From Oxytricha trifallax (taxonomy: Eukaryota; Ciliophora; Spirotrichea; Sporadotrichida; Oxytrichidae), in contig ARYC01000252.1 in NCBI GenBank assembly GCA_000711775.1, positions 106,918-170,917 of the forward strand: a stretch of DNA of 64,000 bases, read 5' to 3'. The position numbers and the translations under genes are program-made. Every line of letters begins with the position of its first letter. The first letter of the stretch is position 1. This document shows, in pieces, positions 1 through 10,101 of this stretch. Under the pieces are notes generated by a model that saw only the letters and a program-made list of their open reading frames with translations, was not told the DNA's origin and searched no databases.

Positions 1-177
1 TTTTATCCCATAGATAATGTTAATGTTAATTATTTTTAAATCTTTATGTTTAAATTATATTTTATTTTATTATAATAATTAAGTTAATACTGATCACTTT
101 CTGAACTTTAAATTATTAAAAACTTAATTTCTTTTTTATAGAGATTAATCTAACTTCATTTATTAATTCGATTTATT

Positions 178-220
178 TGGCACGTATCTCAAAATTTCAT
201 CGATTTCGAGATACGTGCCA
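178..220. repeat. Short perfect hairpin
   Basis: TGGCACGTATCTC is followed 17 bases later by its exact reverse complement. The stem is GC-richer than the surroundings. It sits just upstream of the point where the kinase reading frame becomes recognisable, so it may be a miniature element inserted in the TBE gene or a deletion scar. No other copy was seen in the window. Confidence 0.6.
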
Positions 221-246
221 TTTTAATATATTTAAATAAAATAGTG

Positions 247-1093
247 TGTATAAATTGTAGATTATTTATTTATTTCTGGAAATTGTAACAAATCTTATCA
301 AATGCAAGGAAAGTTATCTTATACTTGAGGACAAGTTTGAGAAAAAAGTCATTACTGATAAGTAGTTCGCATACAAGATTTACCCATTCAACTACTTTAA
401 ATGCGATGACAAGTATCATATGGAATTTGTCAATGAGTACTAAGCTCTTTCTAAAGCAAGGGATAGACAGTGCAGATTTATAATTAAGCTCGATGCAATA
501 CTGCTTGCTCAAGATCATGTTGCTTTTCGCCTCCCTCTATATTAAATGACATTAAGAGACTACATTTAAGATTAAAGAGTTCCAAAGTAGCTACCTCTTA
601 TTCTTACAAATGTTTGCAAAGGCATAGAAGAGCTGCACACTTTAGGGTATGTTCATAGAGACTTGAAGCCCGAGAATATTATGCTTGACTTTTAACCTCT
701 CACAATAGTAAAAATTGATTTCAATAGATCATAAAGAGTTGAAGCTTCAGGACTTGGCAACGTTTATGGTACTCCTGGATACTTTCCAGAAAGGGAGGAC
801 TGGAGAGATGGTGATATTAAGTGGGATGTATGGGCTCTAGCAGCAATTATTGCTGAATGCGATATGCAAAGAAATGATTACTATAGCTGTAAGAGAGAGA
901 AAGATTTCAAAGCAGAGAATACAGCAATATCTAGACTAGAATAAGATAAAAGGTAAAATGAAAAAATATGGTTGAGCAGATTATCTTAAGACCAAACCAC
1001 AGAGCAGAGCAAACAATAGACTAAATGATCAACTGGATAGGAGATATCAAATTTAGAAAATTAGCACATGATGCCAAGGTATAGTTTGAGTGA
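247..1093 (+). pseudogene. TBE zinc-finger/kinase ORF, 3' part (kinase domain)
   Basis: This is the C-terminal protein-kinase-like domain of the large TBE ORF, which in characterised TBE1 elements carries zinc fingers and a kinase. Visible motifs are YKIYPFNYF near 370, the catalytic loop HRDLKPENIM near 652-680, IDFN near 714-725 (DFN where most kinases have DFG) and GTPGYFPE near 768-791. TAA and TAG codons inside the frame read as Gln. The frame is open from about 247 to about 960, then shifts by one base near 950-968 before continuing to TGA at 1091-1093. A similar break occurs at the matching place in the right-hand copy, so it could be a small intron or IES rather than decay. The zinc-finger part is not present in the window. 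Confidence 0.75.
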
Positions 1094-1139
1094 ATAGTAA
1101 AAATAAAACCCCTCTAATACACACTACTATACATTACAT

Positions 1140-1254
1140 TTAAACATTAAACCCCTACATAAACCCTATTAAAACCCTAATAAAGTATGCACTAATAGTC
1201 TACTTTTATCAATCAAAAACTCAATCAAACTACTGAAAGGGTTTTGGGGTTTTG
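1140..1254. repeat. TBE terminal inverted repeat (left element)
   Basis: About 115 bp, nearly identical to the reverse complement of 61076-61190, including the terminal C4A4 telomeric run and an inner stretch with TAGGGTTTTAATAGGG. The outer end points right, so the element lies to the left of 1254. Confidence 0.9.
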
Positions 1255-1520
1255 AATGTTTTATATTTAACTTTCAATCAATTTTAAATTAAAATATTTA
1301 TTAACAATAAAAGAATATAAAAAAAATTTGCCATACGCAAGACAAGTCTAAAATGGAACTCATTAACAAATTTATTATAATAATATGTTTTGGATATATA
1401 GATAGTTAATTACTAAAAGGAAAATTAATAATATGTTTTATTAAAACTTCATAGCTCAAATAATGCATTAATTTTAAAAATGAAAAGAGAAATTAAATAT
1501 GATAATCTTAAATCAATCAA

Positions 1521-3720
1521 TCATCTTTGTAGTTCTTCTTTAAACCAATAAATTTTAGCATCCTCTTAATTTTCAACCAATTTATATATGAATTGCCATT
1601 CTCCATTATAAAATTCATCATTTGGTAGCTTTTACTCATGAACAAAATTTACTCCAGGAAAAATAACTTTGAGATAAGTAAAATTTAAAAATAAATTTTA
1701 TTAGATCGTGAATGCTTAAATTCCCTCCTTTACTTGACTTATTATAGAGATACATTATAAATATATTATAATTATAATCTTTACTTGTGATTTTGAATGT
1801 ACTCGCTTATTGGCATACTTCTTTAATGAAATGCAATTGGTCTAACGTAAGATTTACTTTTGAATAATCCATACATGCGTATTTAAGAAATTTTAATTTG
1901 TTTTAGTTAGATGTTTGTGCAAAGCCACAATAAAATTACTTTTGCTCTTTAATTAGTAAGTATGTTAGGCATGGCACCACTAAATTACAAATAATTTAAA
2001 ATTTAAATGATTAAATTCAAGTTAATAAGAGCTGAATTATTAAGAATTAGATGCGTGACTTTTCTCAATAAAATTACAAATGATATTTAAAACAAAAAAT
2101 AAAAAGTATTTTAATATCAATTGCAAGTTATTTGAGAAAAAGACAGTTGATTAATCCAAAATTATTTTTTACAGCCCATCTAAAGGTTTATCATTAATCG
2201 AAATTTGTTCTTTTTGTGCAATTAAATCCCAAACTTCTATGAAATTATTTCTTTCAGTTTTGAAAAACCCTTTTGGATCTCTGTATCTCTATATATTAGA
2301 GAGTTAGTGTTTAGTTTTTAGCATTAAATTAAATCTGAAAAAAAAATTATATCGAGTAAGATCATTTAAAAATTATAAAATGATAGAAAATTATGTCTCA
2401 AACTGGTGTGTTAACATGGATTTTGTATAAATCTCTATACAACATTAAATTCTACTTCATCTTAAACTTGTTCAATTATTTGGAAGAATATATATACAAA
2501 ATTACAAATCTATCCTAAATCTAATCATGAATAAATACTAAATTTTATTAAAAAAATTATAATTATATTGCATAAATAAATATTAATAAATTATATTTTT
2601 ATTTTTAGTAAGTAAAAGAATTCTATAAGAATATTATCTTAAGTAAAAAGAAAAAGTCAAATTGTAATTTTGTAGAGAATTTGAATTTAATATCTTTAAT
2701 CAAAATTAAGTAATATATTGATTTTAAATTGAAAGTTATAATTAGTTAAAGTGTTTCATAATTTTTAAATCTTCTATAAATAAATGCTTACCTTAAGTTT
2801 GTGAAAAATATTATTTTTAAATGAAGTTTTTAGTAATTTTAAATATATTTTCTCAATTGAATACCTACATATAAATTAAAAAAACATTTTCTATTTTATA
2901 GATGCTAAGCAATATAAATTATTGCTTGAACGAATCTAAAATTAAGTTAAAATTCTGATTGAATCCGCTCAATAGTTTGCAGCATAAAAATTAATTTAAA
3001 ATTAAATAATTATGTCAATTTTTAAATGGTTTATCTAGTGTAGTCATTTGTGAGAAAAATATTCCAATTTTTTATCTTCTTTATAATTTTTCTCCTTTTT
3101 CTTGAGATGATTATTCCTCTTAAATCTTTAAATTTATCAATTTCAAAATATTGAACATATTAATTTTAGATTGATCATGGAGTGCAGAGAGTTTAAAGTA
3201 GATTATCTCTGATAAATAGAAAACTTTAGAATTTCTAACTTTATCTAGTGTCTCATACAAGCATGCATTAACTGTCATATTTGGGAAAGTCTTGTGAAAC
3301 TCTTTGTGCTTTTTTATTAAGAAATCTTTTTTTTAATTAACTAATATTTATTAGTATAGTGAAACATTAATATTAATATGATTATAAATTCAAATCTTAT
3401 TATCTAGTTGATAATTATCTGAGATAGAGAGTTTCTAAGCTTGTCTGATAGCTTAAAACTGTAAGAGTTGGATGTATATGCAACTTTTTTTACATTTTTG
3501 ATCAATTAATAAATAATTATAAGTAAAGAAATTTTATAAATAAAGGTAAATATTCCTTAATTTGTTATTTGTTCTCCTTATTTAATGAAAATATATCTCA
3601 TATAATAAAAATAAAAAATGTTGCGGCCACTATTATAATATTTCTCATTATATTTTTAATTGAGGAGAAGTTATCTTTTCCCAAATTGAAGAAGTTTCCT
3701 GCCTAAATCTTCTGTCCCAT
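1521..3720 (-). CDS. Family 2 gene, copy A (unrecognised protein)
   Basis: I do not recognise this protein. Three parallel copies (here, 10102-14176 and 23927-26033) define it. The chosen start aligns in all three as M-x-x-K-I-Q. Later blocks are LTVLSYQTSLETLYLRQ, TFPNMTVNACLYETLDKV, KINMFNILKLINLK, LQTIERIQSEF...FRFVQAIIY, an acidic stretch near 2480, WDLIAQKEQISIND, and a C-terminus with NGEWQFIYKLVEN and WFKEELQR before TGA at 1521. TAA/TAG occur in frame as Gln. Blocks are separated by AT-rich gaps. At least one gap (near 2787) begins GTAAGC, so introns are present, and other gaps may be IESs. The exact exon structure is not resolved. It lies just downstream of the FL gene at 4073 on the same strand. 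Confidence 0.6.
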
Positions 3721-4072
3721 GCATAAAAAAACGTAATTTTTATAAATTTTTAAAATTATTTTTAAATGGTTTTAAATTATTCATATTAAAGCCCAAGTAT
3801 ATTTCTATCTTGATTTATTTATTTAAAGATAAAACTTACAATTTTATTTTAAAAAATTGGATTCAAAAAATTTACTTTATTATTCATTTTTTTGAAAATT
3901 AATTAGTCTTATTTAGTAATATAGTATTGATGAAGAAGATACTGCTTACCTTTTTATTAAAGTTTATGAAATAAATTTAAAGAGAGAAACATACTATTAT
4001 TTTTCAATATATTTATTATAAAAATATAATCTTACAATTTGTGAACAATAAATGTATAATTAAAAATTCTTA
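3721..4072. other. Intergenic, no gene seen
   Basis: AT-rich spacer between the start of family 2 copy A and the stop of the FL gene at 4073. No further frame, RNA gene or repeat is evident. Confidence 0.5.
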
Positions 4073-4486
4073 TCATAAAATAACTTAAGATACAGTTTTT
4101 TTCGTAATAACTTTGATATAACCATCTTTAAACTACTTGTTCTTAACAAATATTATGATTTTATTTAAGTTAGAGGCAGCGTCTTAAGTTCCATAATATT
4201 TCCTATATTCTAAATTAGCTTAACTAATTTTATTTTATTTAATTTCTGAATTTTAATCTTGAATATGATGTTTAATTTCCTTTTCACTTAAATTGTCAAG
4301 AAATTCTACTTTATTACAATAAGTTTTTAGGCAATCTTCTATTTAATTTTAATTCAAATCTAGACTTCTTAGAAAAATTTCAAGAATTACTTTTGGTGCA
4401 TTTTTAATGCTTTCAAATATATGTGATATAAATATCAATACTTTATCTGGATTTGATCGAGGGAAGTTAGAAATGTAGAAAGTTCC

Positions 4487-5404
4487 AAAAGTATATAAAA
4501 AATAAATATTAATTATTCAATTTTAAAGATTATAATATTTGCTTATGGGACTAGATCCCATAAAACTGCCTTGGCATCAAAATTTGAAATTAAAATAGTT
4601 TTAATTTGATTATAATTCAATTTTCTGAAATCTGACCTTTATTTATTCACCAAAAATAATTCCCATCCCCAAAATTGTCAGCAAAAACTTTCTATTTCAA
4701 AGGACAATTTGTATTCTATTTGACTTAATCGATTTGCCTCTTTATATTTTTATCATGGCCCTTATTGTATAAAATATAATTCTAAAAAATCCTATTTGCA
4801 ACGTATTATTTATAAACTTAAGAATATTAAATTTAATATGCTGCTTAAATTTGCTGTTTTTATATACTTATGCATCTATAAATAATTTGTATTATAACAA
4901 TTTTGTACAAATTAAATAATATATAATTTTAAATTCAATTGAAAATTGATCCCCGTTTAGTATTTGTTCAAGTATACTTGACTGACATATTTAGTATACA
5001 CAAAATTTAATTCATATTTTAATTGTATAGCATTATATATTTTTAAAGAATTATGTCATAAATAATAAATAGGGCGGTGAGATCGAGATGCATGAAAGAA
5101 ATTGATCCGGACTTGCAGATTAAATTATTTTATATTTTATGATATATCTTATTAATACGATATTGAAGGGAACATATCCCTAGATATCCTAAGTGGAGAG
5201 CTAATTAGCAATGAGAGTTTAAATGATTCAGTTTAAATTCCACTAATTTAGATTTACACTTATAATAATTTACTCAAAATCTATTAGTAGGTGATATAAA
5301 ACTTATATTCATTGTATATAGTACTAATATAAATTCTTATCCCATATTAATTTTAGTTAGTTGATTCAATTTTTAAAAAAAAAAGATGTATTAATATCTA
5401 AATT
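4487..5404. other. IES-2 of FL copy A1 (918 bp)
   Basis: Flanked by the direct repeat AAAGTTCC (4479-4486 and 5405-5412; GGAACTTT on the coding strand). Removing the segment with one repeat joins KFKGTF to the downstream FYISN frame. There are no GT/AG ends. This is the longest member of the IES-2 series and contains a foreign-looking island at 5068-5400. Confidence 0.7.
5068..5400 (+). other. Coding-like island inside IES-2 (unidentified)
   Basis: This stretch is less AT-biased than its surroundings and opposite in strand to the host gene. One plus frame reads RSRCMKEIDPDLQIKLF near 5085-5140. Another is open from about 5105 onward with several TAA/TAG-as-Gln codons and contains GNISLDILSGELISN. 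The phrase GNISLDIL recalls the ubiquitin-conjugating enzyme signature GxICLDIL, but the catalytic Cys would be Ser and the flanks do not match, so no function is assigned. Confidence 0.25.
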
Positions 5405-5963
5405 AAAGTTCCTTTGAATTTCTATAGAGATGCGAAAGCTAAAAATGGATTTTACAATATTTTATCACATATATTATATTTTTCCTCCTTGTATTCTCTA
5501 ATAATGTTTTCCAATAATTCCATTTATTAAGCTTGCACATAATCTTCTAGTATAAGTGTTCTAACTTTTTCAAACGCAGGGGGAAATTAAAAAAAATTTT
5601 CTTAAAGTTGTTAAAATTTAAATGAAATGGATACGTTTAACAATAGTAAAGATTCAATTTCTATATATGATTTAATTTCCAATAATTAATGTTTGCAAAT
5701 ACATTATTTGCCTTGACTAAGCTATTTCTAAACGATTTACTAATTTCAGCATATTTCTAATGCTTGTTTCATTTGACTGGTGATCAATATTATAAAAGTG
5801 TTTCTTTATATATTATCAGTAAATTAATTTTTTATAATGAAAATTTGTTTATTAATAAGAAGTTTTGTGCTTGATAGTTTCAAATTTGAAGCTAGCTAAG
5901 CAACACTAAAAGTATAAGAGTTCATCGTTTACCAAAAATCAAAATATTTTAAATTATAAGTAA

Positions 5964-5985
5964 TAGATAGATAGATAGATAGATA
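5964..5985. repeat. (GATA)n microsatellite
   Basis: About five tandem copies of the tetranucleotide TAGA lie just upstream of the truncated FL copy A1. This is a simple repeat. Confidence 0.9.
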
Positions 5986-6179
5986 AATGCTAAAAGGCGG
6001 GAATTAATAAAATAGAGATGCAAATTTAATACAGATCTCTACTTTATATTAATCAGTCTTATATATTATGTGCATATTTAATAAGGATAAAAACCATGTA
6101 TTAGTTAGTTTGAATTTCTCTTATGTATGTCTACAGAATTACCGGGCTCACAAATAGTTTTTACTCACGCTATCAGTGA

Positions 6180-6500
6180 ATCGGTGTTGTTATAGCTCAC
6201 AGAATAAGTACAATTAGAAATTTCGAATAGCTCTTTGTCATCCACAATGGAGTAGTAGTTGTTGAAAAATTTAATCTGAGCAAGTGTTTTTTGAGAGAAT
6301 TCTCTTTGTCTTTTCGCATTGAGTTCTGAGTCTTTTGAGATCTATGGTTTCAACACTAGTTCCAACACCTGGAGTAGTAGTACTTGGCTCTTTGGAACAA
6401 CCCTATGTCTGCGTGTGCGAGTAGGGGTGGTCTCTTCCTAGGGGCAATGTTCCTTGCACTCTCTACTTTGTTGATCACTGCACTGGTTGCTGCTCCATGG
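6180..6500 (-). pseudogene. Hsp70-like fragment
   Basis: This GC-richer island lies between two FL genes. One minus frame contains DLKRLRTQCEKTKRILS, matching the Hsp70 nucleotide-binding-domain signature RLRTxCExAKRxLS. After a one-base shift at an A-run near 6288, the neighbouring frame continues KTLAQIKFFNN...DKELFEI, similar to the segment that follows in Hsp70. An upstream frame contains NHGAATSAVINKV, reminiscent of the Hsp70 YGAAVQAAIL motif, which lies further downstream in real Hsp70s. TAG is used as Gln. It is either a decayed fragment or a piece of a scrambled gene. Flanking 5945-6120 and 6520-7006 show nothing coding. Confidence 0.5.
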
Positions 6501-6504
6501 TTTT

Positions 6505-7006
6505 GTGTGTACATAATATATAAGTCTTAAACATTAATAGAAAATAATGAATGAAAGAAAAAGTATATTCGACAAAAATTAACCTTTCCAGTAGATAATT
6601 AAAAATTATTTAAAATTATTTTTCAATTTATATAACTTTCATTTTCATATTTACAAATAATCTTTTTATTTATAATTTGAGACAATTTTATAGTTATTAT
6701 TAAAAAATATTTTATTTCTAAATAGTTTTAGATTTAATGCTTTAATTTGTAAACATTAGCAAATTAAAATTAAATATATTTCATAATTATTCAATATTTA
6801 CATTTAATAATTATAATTACCTTCACTTTATATGAATCATGGGTTAAGGTATAGCAAAATGTGATTAAATTTAGTGAAGCATTAATTATTATGATTTTTT
6901 TTCCAGCATAAATTATTACCTGTTTACTGAAATATTGATTTTAACATTCAATTTGAATATCTGATATAAAGAATAAAAAAAAGAATAATTTATATTTAAC
7001 TTTTTC
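6505..7006. other. AT-rich spacer, no gene seen
   Basis: Very AT-rich sequence between the Hsp70-like fragment and the stop codon of the FL gene at 7007. No coherent frame or repeat was noted. Confidence 0.5.
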
Positions 7007-9547
7007 TCATAATTATTTATTTTTAGATTTGCCATACTTTGTAGTAACTTTAATCAGGCCTTCTTTGCAGATTGAGTCCTTTATATACTCTATGCACTAT
7101 GCATATTCATGCTTTGTCTGAGCAAGTTTTTCTACTAAATCGTCATCAAGAAATATTAAATCTTTTCCTTTAGGATGTCTGATTGGTGAGTTGTTGGCAT
7201 GTTCCATCAAAGTCTTATAAAATTAATGTTCGTATGGTCCATCGATAAACTCAATTGAAAATTACCAGAGAGCCTGCTTTAAATCTTCTTTTTTGAAAAC
7301 TTGTAATTCCATAAGTATTTTAAGTTTTATAATGGAAGCATTTCTGATACTAGCTAGAATTATTGGAATAAAGTTTAGTATCTTTCTTGGATCGATTTAA
7401 TTGAGAAGGAAGTTTACCGTAAAAGTTTACTTAAATTAACTTAAATTTTAATTTAAAAAATAGATATAAAAATAATTTATTTAAAGTTCCTTTAAATTTT
7501 TTGAGAGATGCAAAAACTGGAATGTAACCGTTCATATCACTATTATTTTTAATTTTCTTGATAAAAATATATTTTCTATTGGTATCTTCAAATTCTTTTA
7601 TATAATTAGATTCAACATCTTCTACTATAGTTAATCTTTCTAAATTCTTATACATTGGCGGAAATTTGAATATTAATATAAAAATAAATATAATAATACC
7701 AATTATAATTGAAATGGATAAATTGCATTTCTTTCAAGCTTCAATCTTGTAAAATGATTAAAATCCCAAAAATTAATATTTCCTAGACTAATTTATTTGT
7801 TTGTATTTGAAATTGATAGCTCGTTTACGAGTTTAGTCAAACTTCTTAACCCTTAGACATTCGTAAATCTATTGATATTAAAAATATAAAATATTATTTA
7901 AAATTCTTTGAATTATTGGTTAAGTTAGAAAATAACTAAATAATAACTAGACTTGTCCTTTATATATTCAAACTTTTTGCTAGAGACACAGCTTTTAAAA
8001 TATATTATTGTTGAAATACATTTGAAATGGGAAAATTCAAAAATAAAAAAGAGATGTTTTTTAAAATTATATATAACAGCCAGTAATTAGGAGTGTTCTT
8101 AATTCTAATTTGATTTATATTATTTTAACAGTAATCTATTTTAAATTTAAAGTAATTAATAAATCTTAATTAAATATATATTAGTGGTCTAGTGGTCTAG
8201 TGGTCTAGTGGTCTAGCCATAGTTTTTAGTGGTCTAGTGGTCTAGTGGTCAGGTGGTCTGGCCGGGTGTATGACACGGTACTTACTAATGAAACTTTTTC
8301 AACATCTCTTGTGACAAGTTCAAGATTTTCAAGGATGTTCATTCTGAATCGGTAGAAGTTAATATCTGGGAGATAAGCATCAGTAGCAGCGGAGTCAGTG
8401 TTGAATGCATCGGTGACAGTCACGTTGATGTAGTATTGATCTCCATTTACTTCGTCAACAATAGGTGCATCTTTAGCTTCAATACGGTGGACCACAAAAA
8501 CCCCGGCCAGACCACCTGACCACTAGACCACTAGACCAAAAAACTATGGCCAGGACCACTAGACCACTAATATAATATATAATTATACATTTGTATTAAT
8601 TAATTTAAATTTAAAATAGATTACTGTTAAAATAATATAAATCAAATTAGAATTAAGAACACTCCTAATTACTGGCTGTTATATATAATTTTAAAAAAAA
8701 CATCTTTTTTTTATTTTTGAATTTTCCCATTTCAAATGTATTTCAACAATACTCTATCATTATACTATTATTTTATTAAATTTTTTATGTTCAATAGTTA
8801 ATTTAATTGATTATACGATAAGATATGTTTAATATGAATTCAAATCGTATGCCAAATCTATCTGCCTAAAATCTTTCATATAAATTAGATGTTAGAACAT
8901 CAAGTGATTGCTCTAATCTTTAATCTTATTCTTAAAACTCTACCTGTTACTCTATTTTTTTACTATTAATATCATCATAGAATTACATATCAGCAAAACA
9001 AAGTTTAATCTTAATGACTTTTTAAATTTAATCTCCTAATTCTAGATTCTAAAATGATTGTATTTCATAAAAATTAAAATTTGACATAATTAAGAAATGA
9101 AATAAAATATTGTTGGAGATCCTATTAATTTTCTTCTTCAGGTTACTAATTTTAAGAATAATCTCTTACTGTTTCTTCGTTTTTTAGATTATGAATATCA
9201 ATAATGATATCTAAAATTTCCAAAACATTAATGATACTCTAATTTGAATTTATACCAATCATTTAATTAAATAAAAAACACATATATTCAAAATATTTTT
9301 ATATAAGTACAATCACATTGACTTAATCTTGAATTTTAAGAAGTTAGTATAACTACCAATCTTTTTTCAGTGTTTTGTTCGAATTTAATCTAATCTTATT
9401 TATTTGTTATGAGTTCTTAAAATAATCATATTTTTGGAAGTAGAATTTGTTTTCAAAATTATTTAGCAATCTCATTTTAAGGCTCTCTTTCAAACTCAAG
9501 TAGCTTAAAACAGCTATGTGAGGCAAAATAGTTAATTTAGAGTTCAT
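7007..9547 (-). CDS. FL gene 1 (F-box-like/LRR-like protein)
   Basis: The start at 9547 opens MNSKLTILPHIAVLSYL and, uniquely in the array, runs straight on into KESLKMRLLNNFENKF and YFQKYDYFKNS with no interruption. All other copies have IES-1 here. The short N-terminal helix with ILPHI...LSYL looks F-box-like, but that is an inference. Further on is FPPMYKNLERLTIVEDVES and PVFASLKKFKGT (7431-7665), a 55-bp IES-2, then a long clean frame IDPRKILNFIPIILASIRNA...HEYAQCIEYIK and CKEGLIKVTTKYGKSKNKQL, ending at TGA 7007-7009. A foldback element (8007-8750) sits in the middle. TAA/TAG act as Gln. The C-terminal half diverges from other copies. Confidence 0.7.
7428..7482. other. IES-2 of FL gene 1 (55 bp)
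   Basis: Bounded by the direct repeat AAAGTT (7422-7427 and 7483-7488; AACTTT on the coding strand). Excision with one repeat joins KFKGT to TFTVNFLLNQIDPRK in frame. This is the shortest IES-2 in the array. Confidence 0.75.
8007..8750. mobile_element. Nested foldback element in FL gene 1
   Basis: Outer AT-rich arms of about 170 bp (from ATTGTTGAAATAC at 8007 and its complement ending 8750) enclose a second, GC-richer inverted repeat. The inner repeat is built of tandem TAGTGGTC units (8185-8265 and 8501-8572) ending in GGCCGGG/CCCCGGCC. The innermost 235 bp is a coding-like core. This layered structure looks like a non-autonomous transposon or foldback that has captured a DNA fragment. Confidence 0.8.
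8266..8500 (-). other. Coding-like cargo in foldback core (unidentified)
   Basis: The minus strand is open across the whole core, without any TAA, TAG or TGA and with balanced codon use unlike neighbouring genes. It contains VVHRIEAKDAPIVDEVNGD, YYINVTVTDAFNTD and LENLELVTRDVEKVSL. There is no start or stop of its own, and the frame continues into the TGGTC repeats. I do not recognise the protein. It may be a captured fragment of a host or foreign gene. Confidence 0.4.
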
Positions 9548-10101
9548 TTAAATTTTTATTAGTTGATGAAATTTTATCTTAAATATTAAAGATTTATATT
9601 TATTTTTAATTTTCTAATTATATAATAAATATATAGATTAGTAGAGATATGTTATATAATATATTATCAAACTTAAAAATATATATATAATTAATGCATT
9701 TTTATTTTAAAATGCTTTTTATTTAAATAATAAGATTTTAATTAATATAAATTTATTTAATAATTATTTTTTAATAATAAATTATAAATTAATTAACAGT
9801 TTAGAACTTACAAAAAAATTAAAATTTTTCAAGTGTTAAATTTTATATTTTCGATGTTCAAAGAATTGTTTTGTCTTTAAAGTTAGTGTAAATATATGAA
9901 ATCATAAAAAAATTATATATTAAATTCATTTATTTATCCTTATTAAAAAAATAAATGATTATTGCCATAATATAAATATACATTATACTGAACTCAATAA
10001 CAATTGTATTTAAATGAGATGTTTAATTATTTCTATATAACATCAAATTATGTAAAAACTATAAGAGTAAAATAGAATTAAATAAAATGAGCTTAAATCA
10101 A
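9548..10101. other. Intergenic, no gene seen
   Basis: Extremely AT-rich spacer between the start of FL gene 1 and the stop of family 2 copy B. No frame, repeat or RNA gene is apparent. Confidence 0.5.

Larger units (their letters stand above)
1..1254. mobile_element. Left TBE-like transposon, right-hand end
   Basis: This is the terminal part of a telomere-bearing element. It ends at 1254 in GGGTTTTGGGGTTTTG, the G4T4 form of hypotrich telomeric repeats, and is followed by AAT, which fits the ANT target site known for TBE elements. The last 115 bp match the inverted copy at 61076-61190. The only gene visible is the 3' part of the element's kinase ORF on the plus strand. The other end lies outside the window or is lost, because recognisable kinase sequence begins only near position 247, just after a small hairpin. 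Confidence 0.85.
4073..5945 (-). pseudogene. FL gene copy A1, 5' truncated
   Basis: A family 1 (F-box-like/LRR-like) gene without its N-terminal MNSKLTILPHI block. It begins in a block reading NSYTFSVAQLASNLKLS (5860-5925). Next is FPPAFEKVRTLILEDYVQ (5510-5590), AFASLQKFKGT (5400-5440), then LGTFYISNFPRSNPDKVLIF and HIFESIKNAPKVIL (4380-4490), and FLDNLSEKEI. The tail DGYIKVITKKTVSQVIL precedes TGA at 4073-4075. Position 4487-5404 is an IES-like interruption. Its closest relative is the gene ending at 26328. The missing 5' end may be deleted or located elsewhere: 5945-7006 holds unrelated sequence. Confidence 0.65.

Noticed and set aside
1239..1254. Telomeric G4T4 repeat taken as a chromosome end
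   Set aside because: Only two repeat units, followed by ordinary sequence, and matched by an inverted copy at 61076. It is a TBE terminus.
5068..5400. Ubiquitin-conjugating enzyme gene
   Set aside because: Only the phrase GNISLDIL matches, the catalytic Cys is replaced and neighbouring motifs are absent.
8266..8500. Bacterial contamination or assembly chimera for the GC-balanced core
   Set aside because: The core is symmetrically enclosed by two layers of inverted repeats that belong to the locus. Contamination is not the simplest reading, though reads should confirm it.
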